The notes beneath the pieces were generated by a model. The model was not told the DNA's origin, made no database searches, and saw nothing but the letters and a program-made list of their open reading frames with translations. Positions 1 through 7,079 of a DNA stretch of 9,214 nt are shown here, in pieces. Origin of the DNA: a bacterium. Lineage in GTDB: Bacteria > Actinomycetota > Acidimicrobiia > Acidimicrobiales > CATQHL01. A program made the position numbers and the translations under genes. The stretch spans positions 1 through 9,214 of the forward strand of contig JAPPKQ010000021.1 of NCBI GenBank assembly GCA_028819945.1. Direction: 5' to 3'. Position 1 is the first letter of the stretch; the number at the start of each line of letters is the position of its first letter.

Positions 1-1051
1 GCGCCCCGGCGCGCCGGCGCTCCCCCAGCCGGGCCGCCTCGGCCCGCTCGACGTCCCGGGCCGCCGCCAGTTCGCCACCCAGCTCGGCGGCGACACCTTC
101 GGCGTCCTGCAACTCCGCCAGACGCCGGCGCGCCTCCTCCCGGAAGGCCATCACATCGGCCAGCGTGGCGCCGTAGCGGCGGCGCAGACCGGCGAGCAGG
201 GCCCGCCGCTCGATGACCTCGGCCAGCCGGGCCGGATCCTCACGCACCTCCTCGGCGAGACGACGCAGGTCGGCGGCCACATCGGTGACCTCCTCCGTGA
301 GGCCGCGCAGCCGGTCGGCGGCGGTGGCCAGGGGCTCCGGCCCGTCGAGCTGTCCCAGCGCCTCCCCCAGGGCCTCCCCGCCGGGCCCGTCGGCCCCGAG
401 CAGGTGGGCGGCGCCGGATGCCGCCTCGCGCACCGCGGCGGCGCCGGTGAGCAACCGCTCCTCGGCCTCCAGGTGCCGGTCCTCGTCGGGATCCTCGAGG
501 GCGGCGGAATCGAGCGATTCCACCTGATGCACCAGGACGTCGATCTCGCGGGCCCGGGCACGCTCGTCGCCGCCGACCGCCGCCAGCCGTTCCTCGAGCT
601 CGGCGCAGCGCCGGCGGGCCTCGACCAGCGGGGCGGTATCGACACAGGCGAAGCGGTCGAGGGCGCTGCGGCGCACCGCGGGGCGCAGCAGCGTCTGGTG
701 GTTGTGCTGCCCGCAGATGTCCACCCGGCCGCCGACCGCCTCCGGCAGCGATCTCGCCCCCGCCAGGTGGCCGTCGAGATAGCCCCGGGCCCGACCCTCG
801 GCCGGAACGACCCGCCGCACGACCAACTCGGTGCCGTCGGCGTCGACGAAGCGCCCCTCGACCTCGGCCTCGGTGGCGCCGGCGCGGACCAGCCCGGGCT
901 GGGCGCGACCGCCGGCCAGCAGCCCGACCGCCTGGGTGAGGAGCGTCTTGCCGGCACCGGTCTCGCCGGTGAGCACCGTCATGCCGTCACCGAAGCCGAG
1001 CGCCAACTCGTCGATCAGCACCATGTTGCGGACGACGAGGTCGGTCAGCAC
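1..1051 (-). CDS. recN: DNA repair ATPase RecN, N-terminal part (cut by left edge)
   Basis: RecN is an SMC-like ATPase that acts at double-strand breaks in recombinational repair. The frame is open from a GTG at 1049-1051 to the window edge, about 350 codons of a protein usually near 550-590. The N-terminus reads VLTDLVVRNMVLIDELAL, as RecN proteins begin. The Walker A motif GETGAGKT is at residues 29-36 and a Q-loop-like CGQHNHQTL near 113-121. Near residues 290-305 the stretch RRRYGATLADVMAFREEA, followed by an Ala/Glu/Arg/Leu-rich run, matches the conserved segment entering the second coiled-coil arm. The Walker B and C-terminal ATPase half lie outside the window. No other in-frame start exists between the nadK stop and this GTG; only a weak purine-rich GGGGG precedes it. 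It is last in the minus-strand series, 96 bp after nadK. I saw no SOS box immediately upstream. Confidence 0.93.
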   Translation of the reverse strand, partial: MLTDLVVRNMVLIDELALGFGDGMTVLTGETGAGKTLLTQAVGLLAGGRAQPGLVRAGATEAEVEGRFVDADGTELVVRRVVPAEGRARGYLDGHLAGARSLPEAVGGRVDICGQHNHQTLLRPAVRRSALDRFACVDTAPLVEARRRCAELEERLAAVGGDERARAREIDVLVHQVESLDSAALEDPDEDRHLEAEERLLTGAAAVREAASGAAHLLGADGPGGEALGEALGQLDGPEPLATAADRLRGLTEEVTDVAADLRRLAEEVREDPARLAEVIERRALLAGLRRRYGATLADVMAFREEARRRLAELQDAEGVAAELGGELAAARDVERAEAARLGERRRAGA

Positions 1052-1114
1052 GCCGAGCCCCCGGTACGGGCTGCGCCCCTCTTCATCTGGTGCACGTAGT
1101 CTCCCCGCGGTCTC

Positions 1115-1140
1115 CTGCGGCGCCGCGGGCGGTGCCGCAG
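1115..1140 (-). other. Inverted repeat in the nadK-recN gap
   Basis: Seven-base arms CTGCGGC (1115-1121) and GCCGCAG (1134-1140) enclose a 12-base GC-rich loop just after the nadK stop codon. No T-run follows on the minus strand, so it is not a standard intrinsic terminator. It could be an mRNA-stabilising stem or chance in very GC-rich DNA. Confidence 0.3.
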
Positions 1141-1147
1141 CGCCGGC

Positions 1148-2005
1148 TCAACGGTTCCCGAGGCCGAACTTGGCCTTCAGGATGTCATCGAAGTGACGGT
1201 GATCGAAGCTCACCAAACGGGCCGGGCGCTCCGAGGCGGTGCACTCCACGGTGCCGCCCGGGTGCAGCACCCGGCAGACGTCGCCGTCGATCGAGACCGC
1301 AGCAGGGTGCTCGGACTCCACGTCGATGCGCAGCGTGGTGGCCGGCGGAAGCACCAGCGAGCGGTCGAACAGCGAATGCGGAGACACGGGCGTCACGACG
1401 AGCGCCTGATGCGTGGGGGCCAGGATAGGGCCCTGCACGCTCAGCGAGTACGCCGTGGACCCTGTGGGCGACGCCACGATGAGGCCGTCGGCCCGGTAGG
1501 TGGTGAAGTGGCGGCCGTCCACGCTGAGGCTGAGGCGCACGCTGCGCCCCCGGTCGAGTTTCTCGACGACGGCCTCGTTGAGCGCTCCCAGCGGCGTCCC
1601 GGCGGCGTCGCCGGCGGCGGTGGACACCCGCACCGCCAGGCGCATCCGCTCGATGATGCCGAAATCCCCGGCCAGCCAGCGGTCGATGGCCGAGCGGGCG
1701 TCGCCGGGCTCCACCTCGGCCAGGTAGGCGAGCTCGCCGAAGTTCACGCCCAGCACCGCCACGCCGGCGTCGGCCGCCAGGCGGACCGCTCGCAGGATGC
1801 TGCCGTCGCCGCCGAGGCTCACGACCAGGTCCACCTCGCTGACATCGGCGTCGGCGCAGGCCAGGTTCGGCAGGTCGGCCGAATGTGCGTCGGGGCCCGG
1901 CAGCAGCACGTCGTGGCCCTCAGCCACCAGCCACCCGGCCAACTCCTGAGCCAGCAGGCGCGCTGAGGGCCGCCGCGGATGCACGACAAGTGCGAATCGG
2001 GCCAC
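1148..2005 (-). CDS. nadK: NAD kinase (ATP/polyphosphate type)
   Basis: Phosphorylates NAD+ to NADP+ in the cytosol, the only known route to new NADP. The 285-residue protein has the family motifs in order: GGDGS at 65-69 (phosphate-binding loop), GVNFGELAYLAEVEP from 86, the NE pair at 143-144 in LNEAVVEK, TGSTAYSLS at 181-189, HSLFDRSLVLP at 210-220 and DGD at 240-242. The start is a GTG at 2003-2005, only 4 bp past the tlyA stop codon, and no clear Shine-Dalgarno sequence precedes it, so translational coupling to tlyA is likely. The usual G-x-LGFL-x-E segment reads GELAYLAE here (Ala-Tyr for Gly-Phe at 93-94). The tlyA-nadK-recN order is standard in actinobacteria and supports the call. 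In mycobacteria the gene is called ppnK. Confidence 0.96.
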   Translation of the reverse strand: MARFALVVHPRRPSARLLAQELAGWLVAEGHDVLLPGPDAHSADLPNLACADADVSEVDLVVSLGGDGSILRAVRLAADAGVAVLGVNFGELAYLAEVEPGDARSAIDRWLAGDFGIIERMRLAVRVSTAAGDAAGTPLGALNEAVVEKLDRGRSVRLSLSVDGRHFTTYRADGLIVASPTGSTAYSLSVQGPILAPTHQALVVTPVSPHSLFDRSLVLPPATTLRIDVESEHPAAVSIDGDVCRVLHPGGTVECTASERPARLVSFDHRHFDDILKAKFGLGNR

Positions 2006-2009
2006 GAAC

Positions 2010-2849
2010 TCAGACTACGGCGGCGCGCTCGGTGGCGGCCCGCACCACAGCGACGACGCCATCACCGAACGAGGGCGCCGGTGTCGGCGGGGCGCTCTCC
2101 CCCGCAGCCGGCCTGCGGCAGTGCAGGAAGAACTCGGCGTTGCCCTCAGCGCCGGGCGGGTCCGCCAGCACCACCGCCTGGGGCACCAGCCCCTCGGCCG
2201 TGGCAGCGTGCGCCACCTCGTTGAGCGCGCGCCGCCACACCTCCGGGGAGCGGATCACGCCGCGGCCCGCCGAGGCCTCGCGCCGGCCGGCCTCGAACTG
2301 CGGCTTCACCAGCGCCAGCAGGTCCCCGCCCGGCGCGGTGAGGGCGGCCAGCCGCTCCATCACCAGGCGCAGGCCGATGAACGACAGGTCCACGGTCACC
2401 AGGTCGGCCGGCCCGCCGGCGTCGCCGGGCTGCAGGTGGCGGACGTTGACGCCCTCCAGGTTGCGCACCTGCGGGGCCGCCCGCAGCCGCTCGTGCAACT
2501 GCGCCCGGCCGACGTCGACGGCCACGACGTGCGCCGCGCCCCGCTGCAGGAGGCAGTCGCTGAACCCGCCGGTGGAGGCCCCCACGTCGATGCAGCGCTG
2601 CCCGGCGACCTCCAGCCCCAGCACCGCGAGGGCACCGTCGAGCTTCTCCCCGCCGCGGCTCACGAAGCGGGGGCGGCGCAGCACCTCGAGGGCGTCACCG
2701 GGGAGCACCGCACGGGCGGCCCGCTCGGCCACCGCCCTGTTGACGGTCACGGCCCGTGCCTCGATCAGCCGCTGCGCCTCCTCGCGGCTCGCCGCCAGGT
2801 CACGGCGCACCAGTTCGACGTCCAGGCGGCGGCGCCTGCTGGAGTTCAC
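2010..2849 (-). CDS. tlyA: TlyA-family 16S/23S rRNA 2'-O-ribose methyltransferase
   Basis: TlyA methylates the ribose 2'-OH of cytidines in rRNA (C1409 of 16S and C1920 of 23S in mycobacteria) using S-adenosylmethionine; loss gives capreomycin resistance there. The 279-residue protein has an N-terminal S4 RNA-binding domain (residues 8-58, RRLDVELVRRDLAASREEAQ) followed by a Rossmann methyltransferase domain. Visible are FVSRGGEKL at 62-70 (catalytic-type Lys69), the SAM loop DVGASTGGF at 88-96, VDLSF at 153-157 (Asp154), VKPQFE at 181-186 (Lys182) and GNAEFF at 236-241, together a plausible K-D-K-E set. The start is a GTG at 2847-2849, because a stop codon lies in frame at 2862-2864. No good ribosome binding site precedes it; a dispersed-repeat palindrome begins 15 bases upstream. 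The arginine-rich N-terminus and full S4 domain resemble the actinobacterial class that modifies both subunits. Confidence 0.93.
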   Translation of the reverse strand: MNSSRRRRLDVELVRRDLAASREEAQRLIEARAVTVNRAVAERAARAVLPGDALEVLRRPRFVSRGGEKLDGALAVLGLEVAGQRCIDVGASTGGFSDCLLQRGAAHVVAVDVGRAQLHERLRAAPQVRNLEGVNVRHLQPGDAGGPADLVTVDLSFIGLRLVMERLAALTAPGGDLLALVKPQFEAGRREASAGRGVIRSPEVWRRALNEVAHAATAEGLVPQAVVLADPPGAEGNAEFFLHCRRPAAGESAPPTPAPSFGDGVVAVVRAATERAAVV

Positions 2850-2864
2850 TGCGCTGACCGGCTA

Positions 2865-2892
2865 CTGGATTCCGGCCTCCGCCGGAATGACA
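2865..2892 (+). repeat. Dispersed palindromic repeat, copy 1 (next to the tlyA start)
   Basis: The core ATTCCGGCCTCCGCCGGAAT at 2869-2888 has 8-base arms and a 4-base loop, flanked by CTGG before and GAC after. The same core occurs at 3856-3875 and, inverted with another loop, at 7362-7381. In the mRNA sense it folds into a stem 20-40 nt upstream of the tlyA GTG. The layout resembles widely dispersed bacterial repeats with ATTCC-N-GGAAT cores, such as neisserial dRS3; that likeness is from memory. Confidence 0.85.
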
Positions 2893-2989
2893 CTCGGTGA
2901 AGGGAGCCGGAATGACGGTGAAGGGAGCCGGAATAACGGTGGAAGGACCGGAATGACGGTGAAGGGAGCCGGAATGACGGTGAGGGGAG
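2882..2989 (+). repeat. Tandem half-site array, about 21-bp period, five units
   Basis: Five head-to-tail units begin with CCGGAAT at 2882, 2907, 2928, 2948 and 2969, with lengths 25, 21, 20, 21 and 21. The consensus is CCGGAATGACGGTGAAGGGAG. The first unit is the right arm of the adjoining palindrome, so the array looks like repeated duplication of that half-site plus a 10-12 base purine-rich spacer. Single changes (GAATAAC in unit 3, GAGGGG in unit 5) show that the copies have diverged. The array ends 9 bases before the stop codon of the HAD gene and fills most of the HAD-tlyA gap. Confidence 0.85.
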
Positions 2990-2998
2990 CGCCCGGCA

Positions 2999-3820
2999 CT
3001 AGCCGGCGGCCTCCGCGAGCAGGGCGTCGACCGCGCCGGCCAGGTCCTCCGCCACGAGAGCGGGCACGGGTTGCACCGGCAGGTCCGCCGGGGTCGTCAC
3101 GCCGGTCAGCACGAGGGCGAAGTCGAATCCCAACGCCTCGGCGAGCAGGCCGTCGCTGTCGGGCCGGTCGCCGATCACGATGCCGGGGCCGTCGCCCAGA
3201 CGCCCGCGCAGGCACGACACGGTCGCCTCGTTGGGTTTGCCGGCCAGCACCGGCTCGACCTCCGCCCCGGTGGCCACGGCGGCCAGGATCGCTCCCCCGC
3301 CGGCCTCGAGTCCAGCGGGCGTCGGATACGTCGGGTCGTGGTTCGTGCCGATGAGGCGAGCCCCGGCCCGCACCGCACGCATCGCCCGACCGCAGGCGGC
3401 GTAGTCGAAACTCGGGTCCATGCCGACCACCACCGCATCCACGGCGTTCCCGGCCGGATCGCCCCCGGCTGTCGACTGCGGGCCCGAACCGTCGGAGGCG
3501 TAGCACGCCACAACCGCACCGGCACTCTCCACCGCCTCGGCGATGCCGTCGCCCCCACAGACCATCACCCGATCCCCCGGCGCCAGCAGCGACGCCGCCG
3601 CCGCCGCCGAGGTGACCACCTCGGTCGGCGGCCGCACGCCGCAGCGCGCCAACCGCTCCTGCTGCTCCCCCACCGTGAGGCGCGACATATTCGTCACGAA
3701 CACCACGTCGCACCCGGCCGCCGCCAGCCGGTTCGCACCCTCCCCGGCCCCCGCGATGCAGTCATCGCCCACCCACATGACCCCGTCGAGGTCGATGACG
3801 ACGCTGCGTACCGGGGTCAC
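2999..3820 (-). CDS. HAD-IIA (NagD-like) family phosphatase
   Basis: A 273-residue haloacid-dehalogenase phosphatase with a C2-type cap. Motif I is VVIDLDGVMW (nucleophile Asp10, acid/base Asp12), motif II is FVTNMS (Thr43), motif III is the lysine in AGKPNE (Lys195) and motif IV is IGDRPDSDG (217-224, metal-binding acids). The cap carries GTNHDPTYPTP at 158-168, typical of the NagD, phosphoglycolate and glycerol-phosphate phosphatase group. In M. tuberculosis the protein encoded next to tlyA (Rv1692) is a glycerol-3-phosphate phosphatase of phospholipid turnover. By position this could be its counterpart, but the substrate cannot be read from the sequence. The start is a GTG at 3818-3820; an in-frame stop lies five codons upstream (3833-3835). 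The usual TNNS of motif II reads TNMS here. Repeats flank the gene on both sides. Confidence 0.9.
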   Translation of the reverse strand: MTPVRSVVIDLDGVMWVGDDCIAGAGEGANRLAAAGCDVVFVTNMSRLTVGEQQERLARCGVRPPTEVVTSAAAAASLLAPGDRVMVCGGDGIAEAVESAGAVVACYASDGSGPQSTAGGDPAGNAVDAVVVGMDPSFDYAACGRAMRAVRAGARLIGTNHDPTYPTPAGLEAGGGAILAAVATGAEVEPVLAGKPNEATVSCLRGRLGDGPGIVIGDRPDSDGLLAEALGFDFALVLTGVTTPADLPVQPVPALVAEDLAGAVDALLAEAAG

Positions 3821-3851
3821 GGTGTCATCGAATCAACCGAGGACCACCCGA

Positions 3852-3879
3852 CTGGATTCCGGCCTCCGCCGGAATGACG
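3852..3879 (+). repeat. Dispersed palindromic repeat, copy 2 (upstream of the HAD gene)
   Basis: The core at 3856-3875 is identical to copy 1, base for base, including the CTCC loop and the flanking CTGG and GAC. It lies 35 bases upstream of the HAD GTG start, so again the palindrome sits in the leader of the downstream gene with its half-site side facing away from that gene. Confidence 0.85.
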
Positions 3880-3909
3880 ATCGGGAAGGGCCGCAGCGGC
3901 CGCGGGACG

Positions 3910-3958
3910 TGGATTCCGGCCCCGGATCGAGTCCGGGCAGGCTCTACGCCGGAATGAC
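3910..3958 (+). repeat. Long variant of the palindromic repeat with an inner hairpin
   Basis: The same outer arms ATTCCGGC (3913-3920) and GCCGGAAT (3948-3955), with TGG before and GAC after, are separated by 27 bases instead of 4. The insert has its own inverted repeat, CCCGG (3921-3925) and CCGGG (3933-3937), giving a two-level hairpin. This is a second architecture of the same family, 34 bases from copy 2 in the same orientation. Confidence 0.75.
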
Positions 3959-3988
3959 GGGGAGGGGCCGGAATGACCGGGCGAAGGG
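3949..3988 (+). repeat. Two degenerate half-site copies after the long variant
   Basis: CCGGAATGAC occurs at 3949-3958 and again at 3968-3977, each followed by a G/A-rich spacer (GGGGAGGGG, then CGGGCGAAGGG). This is the pattern of the array at 2882-2989 on a smaller scale. From 3989 to the korB stop the gap is GC-rich with only weak stems. Confidence 0.65.
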
Positions 3989-4075
3989 CGGCGACGCCGG
4001 GGGATGGCACCGACGCGATTTCGCCGGACGCGCCGCCGACAGCCGCCGGTGGCGCCGCCGGGCAGCAGACGAGCG

Positions 4076-5104
4076 TCAGGCGACGTCCCAGGTGGCTCTG
4101 GAGCGCAGCAGGGCGTGCAGGTCGCCGGGGCCGCTTCGCTCCTGAGCGAACGCCAGCTGCCGGGAGACCTGCGAGGCGTATTCCGGACCCCCGACCGCCC
4201 GGAACACCCCGATGGGTGTGGGCATGAACGGACCCGAGGAGAGGCGTGACAGGGCGAACGCCAGCGACGGGGTCTCGGCGCGCTCGTCGTGGATCAGCAG
4301 GTTCTCCTCCCCCACGTCGGCCACCTCCACGATCTGCAGCTCGCCGCTGCGGTTCATGATGACGCCGCGTTCCCCCTCGGCCCCGAAGCGGATCGGCTCG
4401 CCGTGCTGCAGCGAGATGAGCATGGAGGGGCGCTTGTCCTTCTTGGTGATCTCGGCGAACGCCCCGTCGTTGAACACGTTGCAGTTCTGGTAGACCTCCA
4501 CGAAGGCGGCGCCGGAGTGCTCCCAGGCCCGCCGGAACATGTCCTGCATGTGGGTGCGGTCCATGTCGTGGGTGCGGGCCACGAAGGTGGCCTCGGCGCC
4601 CAGGGCCACGCTGAGCGGGTTGAGCGGCTCGTCCACCGAGCCCAGGGGGGTGGACTTGGTGACCTTGCCGATCTCGCTGGTCGGCGAGTACTGGCCCTTG
4701 GTGAGCCCGTAGATCTGATTGTTGAACAGCAGGATCTTGATGTTGACGTTGCGGCGCAGGCTGTGCAGCAGGTGGTTGCCGCCGATCGACAGGATGTCGC
4801 CGTCGCCGCCGACGACCCACACGTCGAGGTCGGGCCGGCAGGTGGCCAGTCCGGTGGCCAGCGCCGGGGCACGCCCGTGGATGCCGTGCATGCCGTAGGT
4901 CTTCATGTAGTACGGGAAGCGGGCGGCGCAGCCGATGCCCGACACGAAGACCGTGTTCTCGGGACGCGCCCCCAGCTGCGGCATCAGCAGCTGCATGGCC
5001 GACAGGATGGAGTAGTCGCCGCAGCCGGGGCACCAGCGGGGTTCCTGGTCGCTGGTCCAGTCGGCTTTGGTGGTGGACTGGTCGGTGGACGTGTCAGTCG
5101 TCAT
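4076..5104 (-). CDS. korB: 2-oxoglutarate:ferredoxin oxidoreductase, beta subunit
   Basis: The beta subunit carries thiamine diphosphate and one [4Fe-4S] cluster of the enzyme that converts 2-oxoglutarate and CoA to succinyl-CoA and CO2, reducing ferredoxin. The 342-residue protein opens with RWCPGCGDYSI (Cys25, Cys28), then SGIGCAARFP (Cys59); with Cys208 in YQNCNVFNDG these are the expected four cluster ligands. The thiamine-diphosphate motif runs from GGDGD (99-103) to FNNQIYGLTKGQYSPTS (127-143). I chose the ATG at 5102-5104 because AGGAG lies 6 bases upstream; a start at 5155 would only add an arginine-rich stretch inside korA. The start overlaps the end of korA by 11 bp, so the subunits are coupled. 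The 2-oxoglutarate preference comes from resemblance to mycobacterial KorB and is less certain than the enzyme class. No ferredoxin gene is in the window. Confidence 0.93.
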   Translation of the reverse strand: MTTDTSTDQSTTKADWTSDQEPRWCPGCGDYSILSAMQLLMPQLGARPENTVFVSGIGCAARFPYYMKTYGMHGIHGRAPALATGLATCRPDLDVWVVGGDGDILSIGGNHLLHSLRRNVNIKILLFNNQIYGLTKGQYSPTSEIGKVTKSTPLGSVDEPLNPLSVALGAEATFVARTHDMDRTHMQDMFRRAWEHSGAAFVEVYQNCNVFNDGAFAEITKKDKRPSMLISLQHGEPIRFGAEGERGVIMNRSGELQIVEVADVGEENLLIHDERAETPSLAFALSRLSSGPFMPTPIGVFRAVGGPEYASQVSRQLAFAQERSGPGDLHALLRSRATWDVA

Positions 5105-6980
5105 CGACGGCTCCTGCGATGGCGGCGGCGATCTCGCTCGCCGTGAACGGCACACCCTCCACCTTGTTGATCGACTTCACGTCGATGAGGTAGCGGGATC
5201 GGACGATGGAGGCCAGCTGCCCCAGGTTCATCTCCGGAACCAGCACGGTGCGGTACCGGCCCAGCAGGTCGCCCAGGTCGGCGTGCAGCGGGTTGAGGTG
5301 CGTGAGGTGCAGGTGGTCGACGGCCGTGCCGGCGGCGCGCACCCGCCGCACCGCGCTGGTGACCGATCCCCACACCGACCCCCAGGACAGCACGGCCACG
5401 GTCGCCGGGCCGTCGCTGTCGAGCATCGTCGGGGGAATGTCGGCGGCGATGCCGTCAACCTTGGCGGCCCGCACCTCGGTCATGAGGCCGTGGTTGGCGG
5501 GCGTGTAGGAGATGTTGCCCGTGACGTCCTCCTTCTCGAGGCCGCCGACGCGGTGCATGAGACCGGGCGTGCCGGGAACCGCCCACGGCCGGGCCAGGGT
5601 CTCGGGGGCGCGCTTGTAGGGCTGGAAGACCGGGTTGCCGTCCTCGTCGCTGTCGTTGAACTGCGTGGTGAAGTCCACGCTGATGTCGGGCAGGTCCTCG
5701 AGGTCGGGCAGGCGCCACGGCTCGGACCCGTTGGCCAGGTAGCCGTCGGAGAGCAGGATCACCGGGGTGCGGTACTTCAGGGCGATCCGCACCGCCTCGA
5801 TGGCGGCGAAGAAGCACTGGGAGGGGCTGTAGGCGGCGACGATCGGCAGCGGGGCCTCGCCGTGGCGGCCGTACAGCGCCAGGTTGAGATCCGACGCCTC
5901 GGTCTTGGTGGGCAGGCCCGTGGAGGGGCCGCCCCGCTGGATGTCGATCACCAGCAGCGGCAGCTCGATACTCAGCGCCAGGCCGATGGTCTCGGCCTTC
6001 AGCGCCAAGCCGGGGCCGCTGGTGGTGGTCACCCCGATGTGGCCGCCGAACGACGCCCCCACCGCCGCGCACACCGCGGCGATCTCGTCCTCGGCCTGGA
6101 AGGTGCGCACGCCGAAGTTCTTGCGTCCCGAGAGCTCGTGCAGCACGTCGGAGGCGGGCGTGATGGGGTACGACGCGAGGAACAGCGGCAGCTTGGCCTG
6201 CTGGGCGGCGGCGATCAGCCCCCACGAGAGCGCCGTGTTGCCGTTGATGCTGGTGTAGGTGCCGGGCTCGAGCTCGGCGGGGCGCACCTTGTAGGTGGCC
6301 TGGAACATCTCGGTGGTCTCGCCGAAGGCGTGGCCGGCCTTGAAGGCGACCGAGTTGGCGGCGGCCACCAGGGGCCGCTTGCCGAACTTCATGTCGATCC
6401 AGTCCAGAGTGGGCTCGGTCGGCCGGTCGAAGAGCCAGCTCACCACGCCGAGCGCGAAGAAGTTCTTGCTGCGCTCGGCGTCGCGGGGCTTCACGCCGAG
6501 GTCCTTGCAGACCTCCTTGGTGAGGCTGGTCATGGGGACCAGGTAGGTGGTGTAGTGATCCAGCGTGCCGTCGGTGAGCGGGTCGTCGCTGTAGCCGGCC
6601 TTGTCGAGGTTGCGTTCCTGGAAGGCGTCGGAGTTGATGATGACGGTGCCGCCGACCTCGAGGCGGTCGAGTTCGCTGCGCAGCGCGGCGGGGTTCATGG
6701 CCACGAGCACGGTGGGGGCGTCGCCCGGCGTGGTGACGGTCTCGCTGGCCACCTGCACCTGGAAGGCCGACACGCCGTGCAGCGTGCCCGCCGGCGCCCT
6801 GATCTCGGCGGGAAAGTCGGGCAGCGTGGCGAGGTCGTTGCCGAACAGGGCGCTGGCGCTCGTGAAGCGGTCGCCGGTGAGCTGCATGCCGTCGCCGGAG
6901 TCGCCGGCGAAGCGGATGACCAGACGGTCCAGATCCTCGACGGTCCGCTGCGAAGGCTGTTGGATGACAGTGTCGGTCAC
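5094..6980 (-). CDS. korA: 2-oxoglutarate:ferredoxin oxidoreductase, fused gamma-alpha subunit
   Basis: A 628-residue large subunit in which the gamma domain (about residues 17-200, starting FAGDSGDGMQLTGDRF) is fused ahead of the alpha pyrimidine-binding domain, as in two-subunit KorAB enzymes. The alpha part shows INGNTALSWG (246-254), the family signature YPITPASDVLHELS (271-284), FQAEDEIAA (294-302), TTSGPGLALKAETIG and QRGGPSTGLPTKTEASDL (348-365), with VPEMNLGQL (581-589) near the C-terminus. It forms the active site with KorB, encoded directly downstream with an 11-bp overlap. The start is a GTG at 6978-6980, 5 bases after an AAGGGAA that could serve as a weak ribosome binding site. 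There is no fused ferredoxin domain, so a separate ferredoxin must accept the electrons. The upstream gap has a CRP-type operator. The substrate could be another 2-oxoacid, but the length and fusion fit the KorA type. Confidence 0.93.
   Translation of the reverse strand: MTDTVIQQPSQRTVEDLDRLVIRFAGDSGDGMQLTGDRFTSASALFGNDLATLPDFPAEIRAPAGTLHGVSAFQVQVASETVTTPGDAPTVLVAMNPAALRSELDRLEVGGTVIINSDAFQERNLDKAGYSDDPLTDGTLDHYTTYLVPMTSLTKEVCKDLGVKPRDAERSKNFFALGVVSWLFDRPTEPTLDWIDMKFGKRPLVAAANSVAFKAGHAFGETTEMFQATYKVRPAELEPGTYTSINGNTALSWGLIAAAQQAKLPLFLASYPITPASDVLHELSGRKNFGVRTFQAEDEIAAVCAAVGASFGGHIGVTTTSGPGLALKAETIGLALSIELPLLVIDIQRGGPSTGLPTKTEASDLNLALYGRHGEAPLPIVAAYSPSQCFFAAIEAVRIALKYRTPVILLSDGYLANGSEPWRLPDLEDLPDISVDFTTQFNDSDEDGNPVFQPYKRAPETLARPWAVPGTPGLMHRVGGLEKEDVTGNISYTPANHGLMTEVRAAKVDGIAADIPPTMLDSDGPATVAVLSWGSVWGSVTSAVRRVRAAGTAVDHLHLTHLNPLHADLGDLLGRYRTVLVPEMNLGQLASIVRSRYLIDVKSINKVEGVPFTASEIAAAIAGAVDDD
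5111..5115 (-). promoter_or_regulatory. Ribosome binding site of korB
   Basis: AGGAG on the minus strand, 6 bases before the ATG at 5104. It lies inside the coding end of korA and decides the korB start. Confidence 0.8.
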
Positions 6981-7070
6981 GTGCGTTCCCTTGCGAGTTC
7001 GATCCTCACCGGCTGGCGACTGCTGGCGGGGGTGCCAGCCCGGCAGTGCCCGGCGACCGACCGGAATTGC

Positions 7071-7079
7071 AATCTAGTA
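7071..7079 (-). promoter_or_regulatory. Possible -10 region of a korA promoter
   Basis: On the minus strand the run TACTAGATT is the most AT-rich patch between the CRP-type operator and the korA start. It overlaps an 8-base palindrome, ATTGCAAT (7066-7073). No good -35 hexamer lies 16-18 bases upstream, as expected if an activator is needed. A start near 7064 would put the operator centre about 75 bases upstream, close to an upstream (class I) CRP arrangement. The evidence is weak. Confidence 0.3.

Noticed and set aside
404..1099. Open frame on the plus strand over the recN region.
   Set aside because: It is the antisense of the real recN frame, which carries the Walker A and Q-loop motifs and stays open to the window edge.
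2882..2989. The ~21-bp tandem array considered as a CRISPR.
   Set aside because: Units are adjacent and vary in length and sequence, with no unique spacers of constant length between identical repeats; no cas genes are nearby.
2862..3713. Frames whose translations end in PAEAGIQ or contain DSGLRRND.
   Set aside because: These peptides are translations of the dispersed palindromic repeat, a common source of false proteins or false C-terminal tails, and they overlap genuine genes in other frames.
4046..4061. A near-palindrome CCGGTGGCGCCGCCGG just after the korB stop, considered as a terminator.
   Set aside because: It has almost no loop, one mismatched pair and no T-run after it on the minus strand; such matches are frequent by chance at this base composition.
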